From contig CM075346.1 in assembly GCA_037693485.1 (NCBI GenBank), forward strand, positions 96,764,501 through 96,828,500: a stretch of DNA of 64,000 bases, given 5' to 3'. The first letter of the stretch is position 1. The number at the start of each line of letters is the position of its first letter. A model generated the notes under the pieces. The model was given only the letters and a program-made list of their open reading frames with translations, searched no databases and was not told where the DNA came from. Below, piece after piece: positions 1 to 9,720 of this stretch. The position numbers and the translations under genes were made by a program. Source of the DNA: Kitagawia praeruptora (taxonomy: Eukaryota > Streptophyta > Magnoliopsida > Apiales > Apiaceae).

Positions 1-246
1 AAGATACCTATCTACTGTGATAATCAAAGTGCTATTGCAATGACAGGTAATCCAGTACAACATTCAATGACAAAGCACATCAGCATAAGGTATCACTTCA
101 TCAGAGAGCATGTAGAGGAAGGCAACATTGAGCTTCACTTTGTGTCTACAGAACAACAACTTGCAGATATCTTCATCAAGCCATTGAGTGAAGCTACATT
201 TACAAGACTGGTCAATGAACTAGGAATGGTCTCTAGTTTTGACTAG
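1..246 (+). CDS. C-terminal end of copia pol (RNase H), partial
   Basis: The frame is open from base 1 and ends at TAG 244-246. It carries the RNase H motif CDNQSAIAM (around residue 6) and the copia tail with HVEEGNIELHFVSTEQQLADI and a KPL motif. It matches the last ~80 residues of the Copia-3 pol at 53463-54404 with very few changes. Function: RNA degradation during reverse transcription in the virus-like particle. The N-terminal part is outside the window. Confidence 0.92.
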   Translation, partial: KIPIYCDNQSAIAMTGNPVQHSMTKHISIRYHFIREHVEEGNIELHFVSTEQQLADIFIKPLSEATFTRLVNELGMVSSFD

Positions 247-2277
247 AGATGTTGGTTAGACTCAAAAACTTATTGATCATGTTTTCTGTAAATTGTTAAG
301 TGCTATGTGAACCTTAGTATTAAACTCTGTTCTGCATGCTAATGTTTAAAACTTGCTAAACTCTGTCAGCATGTCTGTCTGTTAAACACTGTTAATATGT
401 TGGATACACTCAGTGAATTCAGAATTGATTATTGTCTGAATGAAAACACCAATGAAGAAAATGTATGAAGCATGATTCTCAGTAAATAAATCATGATTCT
501 TTCTGAGTCACTGTAAGCTAATCAGACTTTGTGCAGTAAATCAACACAGCATGATACTGTTTCATATTTATAGCATCTCTTAGTTTATTCAGTCCTAAAC
601 TCTGAGTCTATGAATATTGTGTGCATTGCCTCTCATAAATAATTTTGGTTATTGATGAACTCTAAACTCTGATTAGTGACATTCTGTTTCCAAAGATATG
701 GTTCTTGATGATTCCTTGTTTGTACTTGTGAAAACCATAAAACTTGAGATGTGTCATTGATTAGTTTGGTGAGTTCAGATTCATGTCTACACCCTGTGAG
801 AGTTTGAGCCAAATCAGTGATTGATACATTTTCTATCAATCAGTATTTATTGTTGTGTGATATTCATCAGGAAGTATGTTTCTCTAGAACTTGTATTAAA
901 CCATTTTGAGATTACATGATATGTGTGTGCATGAAAATGATAAAGGCAATAGGATTCACCATTTCTTCAAACACTGTTCAAAATTCTTTTGAACTTTGTT
1001 CAAACACTGTATAAACACTGTTCATAATCTCAATCCTTAGTAAACCCCTTTGAGCCTTATTAACTGCTCATTTACTTATACTTTGAAGTGTTAAGAGCAG
1101 TTATATTTTTTTTTTCAAGCAGATGAGTGTTTCTCAAGAAAAGAAAAGTTTACTCAGTATATATGCTAAATAATAAAAAAAAAAGTAAAAAAAAATAAAA
1201 AATAAAAAAAAAGAAAAAAAAAGGCATATATACTGATCTTGTACAAATATGTACTAACAATGTGACTGAACACTTTGTTCTATTAAAATGTTCAGCTGGA
1301 AGTCACTCATGAATAAAACATCTTTTTCATCTGTTTGATCTTATCTCATTTCAACCCTGAATAAAGTCCTTTTGATTTGTGCATACATGTATTCAAAGTA
1401 GTGTAGAATTGGTGGACATTCAAGCATATGGTAGATTCTTCTATTTCTGATTGAATGTGAGTGTAAACACTTCACCTAAACACCTGTGTGTTTGAGAGTT
1501 TGTGAGATTATCCAGTTCATGACTGTTATTCACTGAATGAAACTCTGATTTCTATCTCTTGATATTTTTGTCTTTAAAGACTGTGTGCTTACTTGGATAA
1601 TCATGGACATCAAAGGGAATAGAAGTTTTCAGATTTCTGTATTACAGTAACTACATAGTTTAGCATTCATCAAACAATCAGTGTTTAATATGAGAGTTTG
1701 TGCATTCAGTGTTTATTGATTTTTGTTATGGATTTTATGAAATATTAGATGCTCTAAAAATTGATTTCAGTAAACTCTGCTTCACACACACTGATATTCA
1801 CAACTGTGCAATTTTTGAAAGGGTTTTAGTGATAAAGTTGGAAAATTGATAAACACTGTTGAGTTGTGTTAAGTACTCTAAGGTACAGTTTCATTTAGAT
1901 GATTTGATTATTTTGGAGTAATTGAGGTAGTTGACAACTGTTAATTAGAGTAAATGTGTCTAAGTGTCGTGATTATAGGAATGACAGCGGTAATTATTAA
2001 GTGCTCCATTGGTTGTTTGACACGTGTCCCATGATAGTGTCCCACTCACACACTACTCTACAACAGTTGCGCGCTTTTACTAAATAAACGATTGAGTTTT
2101 AATTTTACTCTAATCGTCTTTAGTCTCTCACTCCATATCGATTCACATTCACCCACTCACAGTTACTTGCATACTCATTCACTTTCAAACTTCTCATATA
2201 CTCTCATTCATCTTTTGATAAACACTTACAGTGCATACACATCTTTTCTCTGAATATCTTCGAATCATATCTTACTA
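247..2277 (+). other. non-coding spacer between pol and the extra ORF of Copia-1
   Basis: No convincing ORF is present. The whole stretch is conserved in Copia-3 (51434-53462, other strand), so it is a fixed part of the element. It holds an A-rich tract (1168-1223). It also holds a 3'-splice-like site at about 1108-1122 (a T-run then CAAGCAG), kept in Copia-3 near 52582-52600 as TCTCAAACAG. Many copies of AAACTCTG or AAACACTG occur; I count about eleven on the sense strand. The last 250 bases look like a promoter (see 2021-2088). Confidence 0.75.
2021..2088 (+). promoter_or_regulatory. candidate internal promoter of the extra ORF: G-box and TATA-like box
   Basis: CACGTG is at 2021-2026 within GACACGTGTCC, a core of the ABRE/G-box type, just after a CCATTGG. 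TAAATAAA is at 2081-2088, about 190 bases before the ATG at 2278. Both are kept at the matching places in Copia-3 (CACGTG 51683-51688; TTTATTTA 51621-51628 on the other strand). Promoter function is inferred. Confidence 0.45.
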
Positions 2278-5200
2278 ATGGCAACTAAAGCATTTGATGC
2301 AGCAGGGTTAGTTTTTCTTCCTAGTAACTATGCGGCACCACTGAAGAATGCAAATGCTCCAGAGGCGTTTCATTTGTTCCAAAACTTCTTGAAAGATTCT
2401 GAAATAGGGAAGGCTTTAACTGCACCACCAACACTATCTGCTTCACAAATTGCCGCCTTCTTGACAAACTCTGAATATGATGATGGAGGAGAGGCTGGCA
2501 CTCCAACAATCATTTTCACTCATGGAGAATCAGAGTATATCATTACTCCAACCACTGTCAGAGATGCTTTGGACTTTGAGACACACACTTCTTACAGTGT
2601 TGTTGGTCATGACCGCTTAAGGACAATGTTGGAGCAAATTGGATGTGCAGGAAACTTGAATAAGATAGGGTCTTTGAGACGGCCAAGTTTGAGAAAGGAA
2701 TGGAGTTTCTTTTTCGATTGCATCACAAGAGCTTTTGGAAAGAAGACAACAAACTGGGATGCACTTCCTCTTGATACTCTCCAAATTGGTCATGCTTTAC
2801 TATATGGAGGTAATTTTGATTTTGGTAGACTAGTGCTAATGAACTTGGGAGAGCGTTTGTCTGAGTCTACTACTGTTTATTTTGCTCGTTTTTGTCAACT
2901 GTTATTTACTGCCTGTGTGCCTAACATTCCAATTGATGAAGCTGAAGTGATTCAGCCTTTTCAAGTTGCTAAGAGAATGTTTTCTGATTTGACAAACAAA
3001 GATGTCACTAAACAGCAAATACCTGAGATGTTTATGCCTTTAGCCTTACAGAACTATGTAAACCAACCACAAGACCCTCAATCACCACAACAAATGTCTG
3101 AACCATTAGACACCATAAACTCTGAACCAACACCCACAACACCCACAACCACTGTACCTACTACATCTCATCAACCACAACCAGAAACCTTAAACTCTTC
3201 ACCAATAAACTCTCCAACAATAAACTCTCCACCATTAAACACTGAAACATTAAACACTGAACCATTAGACACTGAAACTTTAAACTCTGAGCCAGCACCT
3301 ACTGAAACAGCCAAAATCAAGCCAAAAAGAAAGAAACATACTGCCCAAAACACTAAACATTCAAAGGCTAAACAGACACAACCTGGAGCTGTTTATACAA
3401 GAAGAATGAAACAAAAGGCAAACAGACCTTCATTGTCACCACCTAAAGAGAGCTCCAGTGAAGATGAAGAGGAGACTGTAGTGCATCAAGTCAAGAGAAG
3501 GAGATTAGTTCTTTCAGAGTCTGATGATGAGCAAATTGTTGAAGCTCCAGAGGTGGTTTCACAGCAAACACCTACTGTTGAGGTTACAGTGAATGTTGCT
3601 ATACCTGCAGAGGTTGAAATGCCTGCAAAGGATATTATGACTGAAAATGTTTCTATACCTGCAGAGGTTGAAATGCCTGCAGAGGTTACTGTTAATGATG
3701 AAATACCTACAGAGGATAAAATGCCTGTAGAAGAGGATAAGAGAGATGGTTTTTCACCAATGGATAATATTTTTGACTCATTTGAACCATTCTCTGATCC
3801 TATCTCACCTATTGTTCATACTGAAGCTCCTGGTGTAGCTGATGAGCTTGCAGTAAAAGTTCCTGAAGCTGAAGCATCACACACAGAGCTGATATCTTCT
3901 CCAATTCAAGACAAAGATGATGAAGTTGATCAGGCAACTAAGATAATCTCTGACTCTATGCCTGTTGAAGCTACAAAGGTAAACTCTATTGTAGAGCCTG
4001 TGCAACATGAGGTGACTATGGAAAAGGTTGCAGAAGTTGTTGCAGAAACTGTGGCTGACACTGCTCAGCACAGTGGTTCTTTAAAAGATGCTCAATCTAA
4101 GGATGCAAGTGCTGAAGATGAATCTGATAATAGTGCAAACTCTGACTCTTTTGTGAGTGCACCAGCACAGACTGATAATAAGCATAAATCTTTTGATCAG
4201 CCTTGTCCATCTCATGCAGTTGAAGTAGAGCATCTTGCTAAATCTGCTGAAAATTGGTATAAACAAGACTGTATTTTTCCAAAAGGGAGAGCATCTGAGT
4301 TTGTTAAGCAAACTGCAAAGCAAATTTCAAATCCAGAGATCTTATCCTGTTTAAAGGCAATTGTGGTACAAGTCAAGACTCTGGAAGGAAATTTTGCTGA
4401 AACAAAACAAGAGATTGCTTCTTTAAAGACTGAGATACAGTCAAGAGAATTGAAGATGGAAAGAGAGTCCAAAATAAAAGCTGTGCAGCTGTCTAAAGTT
4501 CAAGACACTCTCTTTGCCAGGCTAGGAAAAGTTGAGGAAAATCAAACTGCTCTGTTTTCTAAGGTTGAGTCTATTGCTAATTCTTTAGAGCTCATTACAT
4601 CCATACTAATTCCTGATGATGTCAAAAAGGGGGAGAGAGTGGCTAAGTCTAAATGCAAAGTTTCTCAAACTCTGACTCAAAAGGATGATGCTGGAGATGG
4701 AGGGGCAAGTGAAAAGAATAAGGTCTTAAACTCTGAAAGGCAAACTCTGAGATCTGGCAAATCTTTTAAATCACAGTCTGTTGGAATAAACACTGAAACT
4801 CAAGGTACTTCAAAGACCAAGAGTTTGGAATTAATATCAAATCCAAAGACTGATGAGGAGTTAGCTGTTAAGCTTTTCATGGAAGAGAATGCAGGGGGAG
4901 TTACTTTAGAAGATGCTAAAGCTGAAGAGAAGAGTTTACAAGAAAAGCATTTGAAAGTTCTAAAGTCTGAAAAAGCAAAGAAGAATGTGAAAGTTGCTAA
5001 AACTGCAAAGCCTGTTCTTAAAGGCATTGAAATCAAAGAGAAATTAACTGGCATTGAAGGAGAAGAAAAAGAAGAAGAAGATAAAGAAAAGTTGGTCAGA
5101 AAGTCTTCTCTTGATGCTAAATTGAAGTTAAAAGGGGTAATGAATGAGGAGAACAAAGGCAAAATGATTGTTACAACCTCTGTTGCCACACAAGTTGTAC

Positions 5201-5988
5201 AACCACAAAGTAAACCCTTACCTGGTTTTTCAAGGCCAAAGATTCCAGTGCAAGAAGAAGCAGGAGTGACTGGTGGATATCAACATAATGCTGCATGTTC
5301 AGGAAAGCCACCAGGCAGAAATACTTCTGGATTAGGTTCAACAAGAGATTTGAGATTTAGTAACAGTCCAAGAGATCCCTCTGCACTTGTATCTCTTGGT
5401 TCTGGTATTAATCAAGAAAATCTAGATAAATTGGAGTCAGTTCAGCTAGTTCGTCAAAGAAGCTTAGACATTCACTTTCTGTTATACTTTATGGCAGATG
5501 GGTCAGTGTATAGAGTGAATGAAGAAGCAATCAAGCTAAAATTATTTGAGGAACTTCAGTATGTCTTACATATCTTCAGAGTCAGAAATCGACAAACACA
5601 GCTTATTGCTAATTCTATAAGTAGGTATATGCAGAATGCTAAAATTGTTACAGGAACAAAGTCTGCTGAAAAGTATGTTCCTAAGTACAGAGATTGGAAT
5701 GGCAATCTGATAGAAATGAAGAAAGGGACTACAAAGCTGAAAATAGATCTTGGAATTACTGTTCTGGATTTCAATGTAAAATCTGAAGAAGTGAAATACA
5801 TCAGGTTGGGAAATGAGATGAGAAGAAACAAGATCTATGATCTCAGAGCTGCTATTTTTCAAACTGATGAGAATGATCCAGATTTGAAAGAGATCAAGGA
5901 AGCTATGGAGACTGAACTTGAACATGCTGAGAGAAGGTTGTTGATTGATTATCTCAGAACAGCTCCTGATCTTGAGGAAGTTAGGTAG
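2278..5988 (+). CDS. extra ORF of Copia-1, 1236 residues, function unknown
   Basis: The protein starts MATKAFDAAG, and this start is kept in Copia-3. Residues ~20-260 form a globular region with motifs FHLFQNFL, ITPTTVRDAL, RKEWSFFFDCI and TNWDALPLDTLQ. It resembles the N-terminal part of extra ORFs in asterid copia elements that are often misnamed synaptobrevin/longin-like. Next come a Pro/Thr/Asn-rich repeat (L-N-T/S-E, ~285-345), a basic patch (KPKRKKHTAQ), acidic stretches and repeats of IPAEVEMPAE (~440-490). A coiled coil (~700-780) ends at DVKKGE (~782-787). A conserved C-terminal block (~1040-1236) has YVPKYRDWNGN, EMKKGT and LRAAI. There is no signal peptide or membrane segment, so it is not env-like. 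The basic patch and coiled coil suggest a nucleic-acid-binding or particle role; this is inference. Confidence 0.85.
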   Translation: MATKAFDAAGLVFLPSNYAAPLKNANAPEAFHLFQNFLKDSEIGKALTAPPTLSASQIAAFLTNSEYDDGGEAGTPTIIFTHGESEYIITPTTVRDALDFETHTSYSVVGHDRLRTMLEQIGCAGNLNKIGSLRRPSLRKEWSFFFDCITRAFGKKTTNWDALPLDTLQIGHALLYGGNFDFGRLVLMNLGERLSESTTVYFARFCQLLFTACVPNIPIDEAEVIQPFQVAKRMFSDLTNKDVTKQQIPEMFMPLALQNYVNQPQDPQSPQQMSEPLDTINSEPTPTTPTTTVPTTSHQPQPETLNSSPINSPTINSPPLNTETLNTEPLDTETLNSEPAPTETAKIKPKRKKHTAQNTKHSKAKQTQPGAVYTRRMKQKANRPSLSPPKESSSEDEEETVVHQVKRRRLVLSESDDEQIVEAPEVVSQQTPTVEVTVNVAIPAEVEMPAKDIMTENVSIPAEVEMPAEVTVNDEIPTEDKMPVEEDKRDGFSPMDNIFDSFEPFSDPISPIVHTEAPGVADELAVKVPEAEASHTELISSPIQDKDDEVDQATKIISDSMPVEATKVNSIVEPVQHEVTMEKVAEVVAETVADTAQHSGSLKDAQSKDASAEDESDNSANSDSFVSAPAQTDNKHKSFDQPCPSHAVEVEHLAKSAENWYKQDCIFPKGRASEFVKQTAKQISNPEILSCLKAIVVQVKTLEGNFAETKQEIASLKTEIQSRELKMERESKIKAVQLSKVQDTLFARLGKVEENQTALFSKVESIANSLELITSILIPDDVKKGERVAKSKCKVSQTLTQKDDAGDGGASEKNKVLNSERQTLRSGKSFKSQSVGINTETQGTSKTKSLELISNPKTDEELAVKLFMEENAGGVTLEDAKAEEKSLQEKHLKVLKSEKAKKNVKVAKTAKPVLKGIEIKEKLTGIEGEEKEEEDKEKLVRKSSLDAKLKLKGVMNEENKGKMIVTTSVATQVVQPQSKPLPGFSRPKIPVQEEAGVTGGYQHNAACSGKPPGRNTSGLGSTRDLRFSNSPRDPSALVSLGSGINQENLDKLESVQLVRQRSLDIHFLLYFMADGSVYRVNEEAIKLKLFEELQYVLHIFRVRNRQTQLIANSISRYMQNAKIVTGTKSAEKYVPKYRDWNGNLIEMKKGTTKLKIDLGITVLDFNVKSEEVKYIRLGNEMRRNKIYDLRAAIFQTDENDPDLKEIKEAMETELEHAERRLLIDYLRTAPDLEEVR
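4615..4639 (+). promoter_or_regulatory. candidate internal polypurine tract with flanking pairing arm in Copia-1
   Basis: GATGATGTC is followed directly by 16 purines (AAAAAGGGGGAGAGAG, 4624-4639). It encodes the DVKKGE motif but is also nearly identical as DNA in Copia-2, Copia-3 and Copia-4. It resembles the terminal tract of the same elements (TTGGGGGAGAT). The arm TGATGATGTCAAAA at 4614-4627 is fully complementary to TTTTGACATCATCA near the 3' end (from 6063). Confidence 0.5.
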
Positions 5989-6062
5989 ACAAAAGTTGTA
6001 AGTTTGTTAAGTAAAAGTTTAAACTCTGTTTGTATGTTAAACACTGTAAAACTTTGTATTTG

Positions 6063-6124
6063 TTTTGACATCATCATTTACTGTAAACTTGTACATTTTT
6101 GCTAATGGACAAGTTGGGGGAGAT
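6063..6124 (+). promoter_or_regulatory. 3' pairing arm and terminal polypurine tract of Copia-1
   Basis: TTTTGACATCATCA starts at 6063. The polypurine tract GGGGGAGA ends just before the LTR, at 6116-6123, and the T at 6124 is followed by TG of the LTR. The tract primes plus-strand synthesis in LTR elements. The TTTTGACATC block is kept at about the same distance in Copia-2, Copia-3 and Copia-4. Confidence 0.75.
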
Positions 6125-6639
6125 TGTTAGAAATGATTGATGAGAACAGTGTTTGGAAGCTATAGTGACAAAACAGAGTTTAGCTGGAAGCAGTCAGGGT
6201 TTAGTTAAACACTGACTGGAAGCGCAACAGAGGTTGTTAAACTCTGTAGCGGTATTGTCTGAAGAGTCAACAGTGTTTAAAGGTTGATGCAAGATAAGTA
6301 TGGAAGCAATATCTTTGAAGATTGGAAAGCTGTCAAAGAGATTGAGTTGACTTGGAAGACTGGAGCAATCGTGATTGATATCAATTGTATAGCTTGATTA
6401 TAGGAGAATCAGTTACTGATTGTACGAAGCTGTATGTTCTATAAATACAGTTAGGTTAACCCTAGAAGGGTAGTCGAACATTGAGAAATTCATTGATTGT
6501 AACCTAAGCAGCTCTCTGTGATATTTACATCACTGAGAGAGGAATTGTTAATTCCAAACAGTTTTTAATTGTTAAACAGTGTGTTCTTGTTAAGTTACTC
6601 ATACAGTATTTGATTGCTTATTGTGTATTCGACCTAACA
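6125..6639 (+). repeat. 3' LTR of Copia-1 (515 bp)
   Basis: It begins TGTTAGAAATGATTG and ends GACCTAACA, and it matches the Copia-3 LTRs along its length with scattered changes. A TATA box TATAAATA lies at 6440-6447. Several AAACTCTG/AAACACTG motifs occur in both orientations in the first 160 bases. Confidence 0.92.
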
Positions 6640-9600
6640 TTTACTACTGATAGTATGATTACAGATAGACCTGATAAAAGGGATACCTCTATTTGTATGA
6701 CTTCAGACCACTCTTCTTAGCCACCTCTTATTTCTTCACATTTAATGAGCCAGAAACTTTCTTGTGAGATTGAGAGTGAACATTTAGAGAAAAAGAAGAG
6801 TGATGAGAGGCAGTCTCCTGAACTGGCAAAAGGAGAGGTAGAAAAGAGTGAGAAGTTATTAACTTCTAGTGAGGTAGAAGTTGCTATTGAAAGTAACTTA
6901 GGTAACATTGTGAGAAGTGATGAGATCACTTTAAAAGAAACGAGAGATTTAGGAAATGTTACTAATTTACTTGCAGGGCATCAGGATTCACCAGCTGTAT
7001 CTACTGGTGTTTTGAAAATGAAAGGTGTTATGCTTCCTGATGACAATGTTGAAAATAAACTTCCTGAGGCTGGTGGTGGCTCAGATGATGATGATGATGA
7101 TAATCATGCTGACCTTGAAACAAAGCAAATGCAGGCAGCTATAAAAGCTAGTCTTCAATCTACTTATGGGTCTTCAAGTAGATACATGCAGTCAATGACT
7201 CAAGAAGAATTCAGAGGGAAGTAGAGTTCAATTCTTCCTCCTGATACTCGAGCTGCAAGGGGATATGAATGGGATACAGAATGGAATGTACCGACTACTG
7301 AGATGAACTTTCAAAATGCTCTTTTTCATTCTGGTCATATTACTACGAGGATGCAAACTCCTGAACTCAAGGCTCTTCTCAAAACAAATGCTCTTCTAGC
7401 TAAGGGATTGAAGAGTGAGCTTGACTCTATGAAGGCTGTAACTGATAAATTTCAAGCGGGGTATTCAAACATCAGTTTCTATATCTGCTACTGCTTCTCA
7501 AGCACGCCTTCTTGCTGATGATATTAAAGCCCTTGACAAGAGAATGGATTCTAGAATGACTGTCTTGGAATCAAAAGTTGATACTATTGATGAAACCCTC
7601 AAGCTTATTTTGTCTTTCTTCATTGCGGAAGATACTGATGTCAAAAAGGGGGAGAAGGTAGTCAAAACAAAATGCTCACCTAATCCAGTTGTACAAAAGG
7701 ATGATGATAATTCTGGAAATGATGGTGGTGCTAAGTCACATCATAAAGTTGAAACCTCTGATGCTGCTTTAGTAACAAAGAGAACTAATACTCAAACTAA
7801 GCAGTCAACTCACGTTTCTAGATCTGGAAAGAAGACAGTGACAACAATGATGCAATCTCAGAATCCAAAAGAAGAACAGTTTGTGACACCTGGTCAAACT
7901 CTGTCAACTATTCCTGAGGATGATGTGTATGTGGAACAGGATGAAGATGTTGCTAATCTGTTTCATGAACTTGACACTGGGGATGGTCGTGTTCTTAAAC
8001 TATTTCATAAAGACAAAAGAGTTCAACAGTATCATGCTGAGAAAGCACTTGTCTTATCTACTGGAGAAAATCCAAACATGACTACTGATGAGTTCTTAGA
8101 AGAACAGAACAGGATCTGTGAAGAGTTTGCAAAACAGAATGAAGCTCCTGCTGCAAGAAGAGGAAGAGGCAGAGGAGGAAGATACAGAAGTAGAGGAAGA
8201 TTATCTGCTCAAACAAGTACAAGGCAAACAAGATCTAGTGGAATCAAATTGAAAGATGTTTCTGAAAATGAAAAGAAGAAAACTCCACTATCTCTTGCAT
8301 CAACTCCAGACAACATATTCAATGCTCCTGAAGAAATTGAAGAGGAGATTTTGCCTTTGAAAAGAAAGAGTAAGGTAGCTGTTCAATCTACTGTATCTAA
8401 TGAGAAGTCAGTCGTTGGTTCAATTCCTGATGTTGTTTCTGATTCTGAAGAGGTTGAAATTTTAAAAGAACTTAAGATTATGATTCTTAAGGTTGTGGTT
8501 GAATTTCACAATATAGAAGTTTTTGAAGATACACTGGAGTATGAACAAGAAAACTTCAAAAGATTTGAGAGAGAAAGTGAAATCAGAACTAAAGCCAGAG
8601 AAGCAGAAAGGATAACAACCAGAGATTACTTAAGAAATGTTCATAGATCAAACAGGAAGTTATGGTATGATAAAGATAGATCTGTTCCTGAACATCAGCA
8701 GGATTATCCAACAAATGAGAAGAAGAAGAGTAAGAAAAAGAAGGAGAATAAGGTTGATTATAGGAAACCAGTTGTGTTCAAATCAGCTGGACTGATAAAA
8801 GAGTCTTCTTTGATCAATGAATTACTGATTGTTAAATCAGAGTCTACTACATTTATTGCTAAAAGTCCACCAAAATGGGTGAGTATGCAATCTGGTTTGA
8901 GAGGATGGGAACCTGGCACTAGAGGAGGAATTGGATATAGTCATGCACTGGTTATTTTCATTGCACAAACTGATCAACATGCTCTAGTTGACAAGATTGG
9001 GGATGAGTTAACTGTAGATCATCTCTGGAAACTTGAAGCTGTTGCTATCATTGCTGATTGTCATGCTGATGCAAAGAAAATAGAAAAGCTGGTGTACTTC
9101 ATGAAAGATGGAAGTGTGAAGAAGATTCCTATTCATGAATTGTTGTGTAAATCTGCAAAAGAGCTGAAATATGTTCTGTATCTTCTCAGAAGTAAAAGAA
9201 TAAATGTTAGTGAAAGAGAAGTTTACCACAATTGGTGTGTCATGATTTACAGGAAGATTAGACAGAGATTCATGGATGGAGGAACGAGGTATGATGGCAA
9301 TTATATTCCCATGTACTTAAATTTAAGAGATATAGAGATTGAAATGAAGAAAGGTACAGCTGTTAGAGAAGTGTATCTAGGCATGGAACAACTGTCTCTA
9401 AATCCAGATGGGAAGGAAATTGCTTATGTGTTGCTAGGTGACTTAGATCTTCCAAGAAGCTCAATTCAGAATCTCAGGGCAGCTATCTATCAGATTAATG
9501 AGGAAGATGAAGAACTCAAAAATCTGAATAAGAAACTGATTCAAGTTCTTGAAAGCAAGGAAGAAGAATTGTTATCTGAATTCTTGAGACTGAATCTATT

Positions 9601-9640
9601 TTATCAAAGAATTTCTGAAACTGTTCCTGATGATTTTTAG
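6640..9640 (+). pseudogene. extra ORF of Copia-2, broken (stops and one frameshift)
   Basis: The reading frame is open from the Copia-1 junction. It has an in-frame TAG at 6718-6720 and another at 7222-7224, then shifts frame near 7455-7475 and runs open as 698 codons from 7544 to 9640. Recognisable parts: acidic repeats, a coiled coil (MDSRMTVLESKVDTID) ending at DVKKGEKV, an RGG-type Arg/Gly box (RRGRGRGGRYRSRGR) absent from the Copia-1 protein, and basic stretches. A C-terminal region shares YVLYLLRS, EIEMKKGTA and LRAAIYQINEEDE with Copia-1. The RGG box suggests RNA binding (inference). There is no transmembrane segment. Confidence 0.8.
7643..7658 (+). promoter_or_regulatory. internal polypurine tract in Copia-2
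   Basis: The purine run AAAAAGGGGGAGAAGG follows GATGTC. GATGTCAAAAA here is the exact 11-base complement of TTTTTGACATC near 9659-9669. It is the same arrangement as in Copia-1 although the surrounding protein has diverged. Confidence 0.5.
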
Positions 9641-9720
9641 AAGGTATTTTGTTTTGAGTTTTTGACATCTTGAATCAAGGAATTTGTGCTTTGTTTTATA
9701 AAGAACAAATTGGGGGAGAT

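Larger units (their letters stand above)
1..6639 (+). mobile_element. Copia-1: Ty1/copia retrotransposon with extra 3' ORF, 5' part outside the window
   Basis: The order seen is: last part of pol (RNase H), 2 kb non-coding spacer, 1236-codon extra ORF, polypurine tract TTGGGGGAGAT, and a 3' LTR starting TGTTAG and ending CTAACA. The family is the same as Copia-3 on the other strand at 47153-59610: pol end, spacer and extra ORF align throughout. The 3' flank TTTAC should be the target duplication, but the other copy is outside the window. The sequence right after the LTR is the extra ORF of another copia, so Copia-1 inserted into Copia-2. Confidence 0.9.

Noticed and set aside
2278..5988. Envelope gene interpretation of the extra ORF
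   Set aside because: No signal peptide, membrane segment or cysteine pattern is visible.
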